Source: Cordia subcordata (Eukaryota > Streptophyta > Magnoliopsida > Boraginales > Cordiaceae). From it: 64,000 bases of DNA. Shown here piece after piece: positions 57,311 through 64,000 of the stretch; positions within the stretch are counted from its first letter, which is position 1; the number at the start of each line of letters is the position of its first letter. Where the stretch lies: contig JAPTOF010000003.1 of NCBI GenBank assembly GCA_028554755.1, positions 23,124,501 through 23,188,500 on the forward strand, read 5' to 3'. A program made the position numbers and the translations under genes. Under the pieces are notes generated by a model. The model saw nothing but the letters and a program-made list of their open reading frames with translations. It made no database searches and had not been told where the DNA came from.

Positions 57311-58290
57311 ACCATCCGAATTTGAGCTATGGAGCAAGGCAACAAAATTATCACCCACCTAACGCGCAACACTTTCAACCACGACCAGCTCTACCACAGC
57401 AGCCTTCACCTCCAAATTCAAGTACTTCTCTTGAAGATATTGTGAAAGCTCTTGCTCTTAATGCTCAAGAATTTCAACAGGATACCAAGGCAAGTATTAA
57501 GAACTTGGAAAACCAAGTTAGCCAATTAGCCACCTCCGTTAGCCAATTAGAGTCCCAGGGTAAGCTACCATCTCAAACGGTGGTCAATCCAAAGCAAAAC
57601 GCAAGTGCCATGACCTTACGAAGTGGAAAGAAGCTGCAGGACAGCCACTGTCAGGCTAGGCGTAGGCACGCAAAGTTGACAGCACCTGAATTGGAGAAAG
57701 AAATTGAAAAAACTGATGCGGAATGCAATGATAAGGTGCTCGACAGAGATAAAACAGAGCCTAAAAATGGTGCAGAGCTGGTGGTTAAGCCTCCTTTTCC
57801 TGAGAGATTCACAAAGTCCAAGAAAGAGAAGGAAGAGAAGGGGATTTTTGAGCTTTTTCACAAAGTTGAGGTAAATATTCCCTTACTTGATGCAATTAGA
57901 CAAGTACCTCGAATTGCAAAATTTTTTAAGGAACTATGCACTAATAAGAAGAAGCTTATGGGTAATGAGAAGATAAGTGTGGGGGAGAATGTCTTCGCCG
58001 TACTTAAAAAGAGATTGCCACCAAAATGCAAAGACCAAGGTATGTTTGCTATCTCTTGTCAAATAGGCTCTCTAGGCATTAAGAAAGCTATGTGCGATTT
58101 AAGAGCGTCTATTAATGTCATGCCTAAGTCTATTTACTCCACTTTAAATGAGGGACCTTTATAGGTAGGACCATTGAAAGAAACGGGCGTTGTAATTCAA
58201 CTAGCTGATAGATCTTTGGTTTATCCCGAAGGTGTTTTAGAAGATGTTTTTGTGCAAGTGGGTAAATTAGTCTTCCCTGCTGATTTTTAT
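57235..58290 (+). pseudogene. Gypsy gag end and aspartic protease
   Basis: Carries a TLRSGK motif and Lys/Glu-rich region, then the retroviral-type protease MCDLRASINVMP. Related elements usually have D-L-G-A-S here, so the flap-loop Gly is Arg. A TAG at 58162 interrupts before GPLKETGVVIQLADRS and LLGRPFLTTA. Confidence 0.85.
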
Positions 58291-60156
58291 GTGCTTGATA
58301 TGGAGGAAGATTCATCTTCCAAATCTTGTGAAATCTTGCTAGGTAGACCTTTTCTTACTACTGCTCGAGCTAAAATTGATGTTCATGATGGAACTCTAAC
58401 TTTGGAATTTGATGGTGATATAATGAAATTTAATGTTTATGATGCCATAAAATATCCTAGTGATGTCTCTTGTGTTTTTGGCTTGGAAGCTTATGATCCA
58501 CTATTTGAGAATTTAGATGAATTATGGGATCAAGAGTTTCTTGAATTGTTTGAAGATGACAAGTTGAATATGGTTATTTGCAAAAGTTTTACTCTTGAAA
58601 GGTTGCAGGAAATTGAGACAAGTCATGCGATAAAGGGTGATTTTCTTGAAATACTCTATGCTTTGGAAGAACAAAAACCATGGAGGTACGGTTCATCCTC
58701 TCTTGCACTTCCTGCATCTCATACAATGCTTCTTCCTTCTATTTTGCAGGCCCCGCAATTAGAATTGAAGCAATTACCCGATCATCTCAAGTATGCATAC
58801 TTGGGAGAAAAGGAAATGCTTCCAGTTATTATCTCTAGTAAGCTTAGCGCAATAGAAGAAGAAAGGTTGATTAAAGTCTTAAAGGAGTTTAAGGAAGCCA
58901 TTGGGTGGACCACTGCCGATATTAAAGGTTTGAGCCCCTCCACATGTATGCATAGAATTTTGTTGGATGATGAAACTAAAACATGTAGAGAGGCTCAACG
59001 TCGCCTCAATCCACCGATGATGGAGGTAGTGAAGAAAGAGATTTTGAAACTTCTCGATGCAGGTATGATCTATCCAATTTCTGATAGTAAATGGGTAAGT
59101 CCTGTGCAAGTTGTTCCAAAGAAAACAGGTATTACAGTTACTGAAAATGATGAAGGTGAGTTAGTACCCACTCGAGTTCAAAATGGATGGAGAGTATGCA
59201 TAGATTATAGGAAGTTGAATGCTACAACGAGAAAAGATCATTTTTCTCTCCCCTTTATTGATCAGATGCTTGAAAGGTTAGCAAGAAAAACTCATTATTG
59301 TTGTCTTGATGGTTATTCAGGTTTTCAACAAATTCCGCTCGCGCCGGAAGATCAAGAAAAGACGACTTTTACCTACCCTTTTGGCACGTTCGCATATAGA
59401 AGAATGCCATTCGGATTATGCAATGCGCCTGCCACTTTTCAAAGGTGTATGGTAAGTATTTTTTTTGAATATATGGAGAATATGATCGAGGTTTTCATGG
59501 ATGACTTCACGGTGTATGGTGAGTCTTTTGATGAATGTCTGAATAATCTAGCTTTGATATTGAAAAGGTGTCTTGAATCAAATCTAGTTTTGAATTATGA
59601 AAAGTGCCATTTTATGGTAGATCAAGGTTTGATTTTAGGCCACATAGTTTCTTCGAAAGGGTTAGAGGTGGATAAAGCGAAAATAGATGTTATAAAAACC
59701 TTGCCTTACCCCGCAAATGTGCGGGAAGTTCGTGCTTTTCTTGGACATGCAGGTTTTTATAGGCGTTTCATCAAAGATTTTGCGAAAATATCTCAACCGC
59801 TATGTAAGCTTCTTCAAAAAGATGCTGTGTTCGAATTCAACGAGAAATGCAAGGAAGCTTTTGACAAGTTGAAGGAGAAGTTAATTTCAGCCCCAATTAT
59901 CCAACCTCCTAGTTGGGATCTTCCGTTTGAAATCATGTGCGATGCGAGTGACCATGCGGTTGGAGCAGTCCTAGGCCAACGAGTTGGACGAGATCCTCAT
60001 GTCATATATTACGCTTCTAGGACATTGGACAAGGCTCAAAGCAATTATTCCACCACAGAAAAGGAGCTTTTAGCGATAATCTTTGCTTTAGAAAAATTTC
60101 GTTCATATTTGCTTGGCACTAAAGTAATTGTTTATTCTGATCATGCAGCATTGTGA
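58291..60156 (+). pseudogene. Gypsy reverse transcriptase and RNase H
   Basis: Long open region. RT has RVCIDYRKLNATTRKDHFSL, LDGYSGFQQIPLAPEDQEKT, FGLCNAPATFQRCM and the catalytic FMDDFTVYG. RNase H has MCDASDHAVGAVLGQ and YSTTEKELLAIIFALEKFRS. Ends at a TGA (60154-60156) that replaces an Arg codon before YLLAKKDAK. Confidence 0.95.
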
Positions 60157-61640
60157 TATCTTCTAGCAAAAAAGGATGCGAAGCCAAGGCTTATTCGATG
60201 GGTGTTACTCATGCAAGAATTTGACTTGGAGATTCGAGACAAAAAGGGATCTGAAAATCTAGTCACTGATCACCTTAGCCGGTTGCCCACGAGCGAGGAA
60301 CCATCCCCTCTCCAGGACGACTTCCCAGATGAGTTTCTTTTTGTTGTTCACAATAGCTCTCCTTGGTTTGCTGATATCGTCAATTTCTTAGTCACTGGTT
60401 CTTTGCCTCCTGAGTTGTCTAAAAGCGAAAAAGATAAAATAAAAAGGGATGCGAGGTATTATGTGTGGGATGACCCTTATTTGTGTAAACATTGCACTGA
60501 TCAGGTTATTAGACGATGTGTCATTGAATCTGAAATTCCGTCCATCTTGAGATTTTGTCATACACATGCATGTGGTGGCCATTTTGGTCCAAAGAGAACT
60601 GCACGTAAAATTCTTGAATGTGGATTATATTGGCCGAACCTATTTCGTGATTCCTGTGAGTATTGTAAAAAATGTGCTAACTGTCAAAGGACAGGTAGTT
60701 TAGGACATAGGGATCAAATGCCTTTGAATTCTATTCTTGTGTGTGAAATTTTCGATATATGGGGATTGGATTTTATGGGACCGTTTCCTTCGTCTTTTGG
60801 GTATGTGTACATCATTCTTGCTGTTGATTATGTATCTAAATGGATAGAGGCCAAGCCTACACGTACTGACGATGCTAAAGTAGTCGTGGATTTTGTGAAG
60901 TCTTGTATTTTTAACAGGTATGGAGTTCCATGACCCATAATCAGTGATAGGGGTACGCATTTTTGCAATAAAGTCTTTGGAGCGCTTTTGAAGAAATATG
61001 GTGTGACCCATCGGACTTCCACAGCTTACCATCCGCAAACGAATGGACAAACTGAAGTGTCTAATCGAGAAATAAAATCAATTCTTAAAAAGACAGTGAA
61101 TTTAACAGGAAGGATTGGAGTTTGCGGCTAGACGATGCTCTTTGGGCTTACCGCACTGCTTACAAAACACCGATAGGTATGTCACCATATCGACTGGTGT
61201 TTGGAAAGCCATGCCATCTTCCGGTGGAATTGGAGCACAAAGCGTATTAGGCTATCAAACAATGCAACATGGAGTTGGAAAAGGCGGGAGGACAACGAAA
61301 ATTGCAAATCCAAGAGCTTGAGGAAATCCGGAACGATGCGTATGAAAGCTCAAGGATTTACAAAGAGAAAACAAAAGTTTATCATGATCAGCGGATATCA
61401 AGAAAACAATTTTTCGTGGGCCAAAAAGTGTTACTTTACCAATCTCGCCTAAAATTGTTTCCAGGTAAGCTTCGTTCTCGTTGGATAGGCCCTTTTATTG
61501 TAACTAAAGTTTTTGCGCATGGTGCAGTGGAAATCCAGAGTTTGGAAACGAATAAAGTGTTAAAGGTGAATGGTCAATCGTTTGAAGCTTTTCTATGATG
61601 AATTTAATGTGCAAACAGTGGAAGAATTGATGTTGGAAGC
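60157..61640 (+). pseudogene. Gypsy integrase
   Basis: Zinc-binding H-H-C-C ([12 protein letters not shown]...[11 protein letters not shown]), core [26 protein letters not shown] and [18 protein letters not shown]-terminal part [20 protein letters not shown] and [14 protein letters not shown] at 60931-60933 and TAG at 61249 replace Arg and Trp codons, with frameshifts near 61105 and 61595. Confidence 0.92.
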
Positions 61641-62733
61641 ACCCACGGAATACGAGTAACCGTTCCGGAACGTCGAGCAGTCGACGTTAAACAAAGGCGC
61701 TAGTGGGAGGCAACCCACAGAGTTCGGAATTTTATTTTGTATTTGTTTTTAATTTTTGCAAATTTTATCATTTTTCTTCAATTTTTAGGAATTTTTCTAA
61801 TAATTTTTTGTGTTTTTCCATTATTTTCCTATTCATCTTCTTCATTGGAAACCCTGATTCTGCATTGCTACAGGTACAGGGTAGCTTGAAGACATGGGAG
61901 AAAGAAAGCTGAGGATGATAAAAAAAAAAATTGGTGGATTTAGGTCGAAAATTGCAAGCACAAAGGAAACTATGGGTTAGTTCCTAAATAGTTTATAATT
62001 AGTGCCCCACTTTCCTATTTACAAAATTGGCCCACCCAATCCCCAATTTAAAAAAAAAAAAAAAAACCTAGATTCTCCTTCTTCTTCTTCTCTGTTGACT
62101 ACTCGACATCAACATCATCTTCATCAGCCATCACCATCATCATCCAACATCACCACCCAGCAGCATCATCATCACCTTCTGGCCGTCGCACCACCATCAC
62201 CATCTTCTTGCCGCATCCCCAATCAGCCACACAGCCATCTCTTTCTCTCTCTCTGTCGAGCCGGCCATCGTTCATCACCGTCTTCGTCACCAAGACCCAC
62301 CTAGCATCATCATCTTTCTCGCCACCATCACCCAACTTCGTGCCAACTAACCACCAGCTTCTCTCACCGGTAGCAACATATCATCATTATCTTTCTTTCA
62401 CTCTGCCGTTGCTGCAGTCTTCGGTACTTCTATTTCTATCTCCTTCTCTTAACTACACCAACATTATCATCATTACAGCTCCATCGCCATAAGCTGCAGC
62501 AATACTTTCATTACACATTCACCATCATCTTCTTTACTGTAGCACTTCTTGATAATTTTGTTGGATGAATTGGGTACTGCGCATTCGGAAAAAAAAAAAA
62601 AGAAGGCAGAAGCTATTGAAAAGAATAGAGGAAAATTTAGTGCTTAGTTGTGTTTCAGTGTTTGCATCTGTTTTGGTTTCATTCAGCTTTTCTCCTTGTC
62701 TGTCTCACCATCAGTGCCTTTTTAAAGTCAGTC
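61640..62733 (+). other. Gypsy post-pol spacer with low-complexity region
   Basis: AGTGGGAGGCAACCCA at about 61700 is typical of this lineage after pol. Poly-T/A stretches and a CAT/ATC-rich tract (about 62085-62480) follow. Short frames over it reflect base composition and are not called. Confidence 0.6.
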
Positions 62734-64000
62734 ATGGACAGGAACCCATCCACCAGTGAACCACCCCGTCATCGCAGCCAACGCATTGCGTCGCAAGTGC
62801 AGTCGCCTCCAACCGGTTGTGTGCGTACTTTTCAGGGCCGAAATCCGCCTAATGTTGTCAAGACCATTCCGGATTCCTCGTCTCGTGATTCAACACCATC
62901 AACTGCTTTATCGGCACCTTCAACAGACAGTAGTGATACGACTGCAACTACAACGCCAGAACAAGCCACGACAGCGCCACTGGTTGCACCCCTACTTCCA
63001 TCTTCGGGCCGCCAATTCCGAATAACTGCTGGTCGAGTTTCGCAAGGTACAAACACCACTCTTCCACCTAATGCTCCATTATTCAACAACGCGGAACATC
63101 GTCTCAGGTATAATGAAATGCTTTCTCGAGACCTATATGCTTGTAAAACTATAGATTTAGCTGCACTAGAATTACTTGGTTTACAATCTGAAGTGTTAGC
63201 ATTTCTTGATAATGTTGGTCTGAGGAAGTATGCATCTATTCATGAGGCTACTTTTTATGAACTTACACGTGAATTTTATGCCACTTTTAAATTTGACACG
63301 TCGGGCACTATGACTGTTAACACACCGAATCGTGTTCATTTTTGTTTGATGAGTACTGGGTTTTCTCTATCTGTGACTGAGTTTAACCTTGTGCTTGAAT
63401 TCATTACTAGAAGATTTTCTGCTACTGAGGAGTATTTGCACAGTTATTGCACTTTTCCCCCTGTGTTTGATGCTGCATTGGCTTATAAGGAACTAGCTCC
63501 TAGAGATCCCCTCCCCTACAAACCCAGCACCACACGCAATCAGTTTCTTGAAAATCTTGCACTAATTTCTATCCATCGTTTTTTGGCATATTCCTTTTCA
63601 GGAAGAGCCAATAACCCTGCAATTCTGACAAAAATGGAACTCTTTTTCCTTTGGTGCATGGATCATAAGAAAAGAGTTAATTTTGGTTATTGGCTTCTTC
63701 AGCATTTGCAAACTGTTCTTCATTCTAGTAGGAGGCCACTCATTTTGGGAACTTTTATTACTCATATTGCAAATACGCAGACTCGCTTTAGGTCACGCAT
63801 CACTACTCTCACTAAAGCCTTTGACGTTGCATATCTTGATCTACCATGTTTGCAAGCTATGAATCTCATCCGAAAGGACGGAGATAGGTTTATTTTCATT
63901 GTGCAGGGAGCTCGTCAGGGCGGTGAACCTACGGGGGAGACTCATGAAGCCTCAGCTTCTCATTTGGCAAGACCGTCCTCTTCCACGACCCAGGCTGCAG
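62734..64000 (+). CDS. Gypsy post-pol ORF (Athila ORF-type protein, env-like region), open to window edge
   Basis: Open from ATG 62734 (MDRNPSTSEPPRHRSQRIAS) for 422 codons without a stop to the last base. Residues 1-115 are Ser/Thr/Pro-rich. From about residue 125 there is a folded domain (RLRYNEMLSRDLYACKTIDL, then SIHEATFYELTREFYATFKF, SVTEFNLVLEFITRRF, FFLWCMDHKKRVNFGYWLL), resembling plant retrotransposon proteins of the ATHILA ORF-1 type. No signal peptide or membrane segment is seen in this part, so 'env-like' describes position only. Notably intact compared with the broken gag-pol. Confidence 0.7.
   Translation, partial: MDRNPSTSEPPRHRSQRIASQVQSPPTGCVRTFQGRNPPNVVKTIPDSSSRDSTPSTALSAPSTDSSDTTATTTPEQATTAPLVAPLLPSSGRQFRITAGRVSQGTNTTLPPNAPLFNNAEHRLRYNEMLSRDLYACKTIDLAALELLGLQSEVLAFLDNVGLRKYASIHEATFYELTREFYATFKFDTSGTMTVNTPNRVHFCLMSTGFSLSVTEFNLVLEFITRRFSATEEYLHSYCTFPPVFDAALAYKELAPRDPLPYKPSTTRNQFLENLALISIHRFLAYSFSGRANNPAILTKMELFFLWCMDHKKRVNFGYWLLQHLQTVLHSSRRPLILGTFITHIANTQTRFRSRITTLTKAFDVAYLDLPCLQAMNLIRKDGDRFIFIVQGARQGGEPTGETHEASASHLARPSSSTTQAA

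Larger units (their letters stand above)
55350..64000 (+). mobile_element. Ty3/gypsy LTR retrotransposon, Athila-like organisation (right end off window)
   Basis: The primer site TGGCGCCGTTGCCGGGG (56195-56211) is the tRNA-Asp-type site of plant Athila/Tat elements and follows an LTR ending CGCCCATCA near 56189. Gag, protease, RT, RNase H and integrase run in gypsy order to about 61600. They are followed by an AGTGGGAGGCAACCCA motif, a 1-kb low-complexity region and a long open ORF to the window edge. The element is inserted in copia 6. Several stops and frameshifts in gag-pol make it defective. Confidence 0.9.

Noticed and set aside
62002..62492. Overlapping Ser/Pro/His-rich frames after gypsy pol
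   Set aside because: Produced by CAT/ATC-rich low-complexity DNA; the real post-pol ORF starts at 62734.
1..64000. Search for CRISPR arrays, prokaryotic operons, phage or organelle insertions
   Set aside because: No spaced direct-repeat array, no compact gene strings and no recognisable organellar genes; the window is plant nuclear DNA.

Overview
This window is nuclear DNA of a dicot-like plant. The evidence is split genes with small exons and GT-AG introns, AT-rich spacers, plant-type Ty1/copia and Ty3/gypsy LTR retrotransposons, and many short MITE-like elements with GTTTGG ends. The species cannot be named from the sequence. No CRISPR array, prokaryotic operon, rRNA gene or recognisable tRNA gene was seen.

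Three host genes can be supported, all on the minus strand. (1) About 0.6-19.7 kb: a PRP39-like pre-mRNA-processing factor with HAT/TPR repeats. Ten exons join in phase, and the 3' end lies beyond position 1. Its largest intron (1240-10586, 9.35 kb) holds a decayed copia element. (2) 23.8-25.5 kb: a complete four-exon gene for a secreted X8 (CBM43, callose-binding type) protein with a Pro/Thr-rich repeat linker and a likely GPI-anchor tail. (3) About 28.4 to beyond 44.6 kb: the C-terminal half of an S41 carboxyl-terminal processing peptidase (CtpA, D1-protease type). Six good exons cover the catalytic Ser and Lys. The upstream exons are not in the window.

The peptidase gene is packed with retrotransposons. 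One copia (29737-34901, sense) sits in the intron after the catalytic-Lys exon. A second (36937-42059, antisense) sits in the intron after exon C. A third (44642-52682, sense) begins only 50 bp upstream of the exon B acceptor and is itself interrupted by a fourth (45833-50943, antisense). All four have 5-bp target-site duplications that can be read directly. Further right, a copia element (52721 to about 55350) is cut off by a large gypsy element of Athila-like organisation. Its 5' LTR, tRNA-Asp-type primer site, gag, pol and the start of a long post-pol (env-like region) ORF run to the window edge.

Regions between genes (19.9-23.8 and 25.7-28.4 kb) are AT-rich and carry several MITE-like inverted-repeat elements. 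A 0.7-kb element with CTATGAAGCAC ends lies in PRP39 intron 1. Short two-copy tandem duplications (26-139 bp) recur in introns and UTRs; one has duplicated part of a peptidase exon together with its splice donor. I found no evidence for a wholly new biological system. The most interesting material is the duplicated exon end, the retrotransposon-loaded peptidase gene, a possible extra PRP39 5' exon, and the long open ORF at the right edge.
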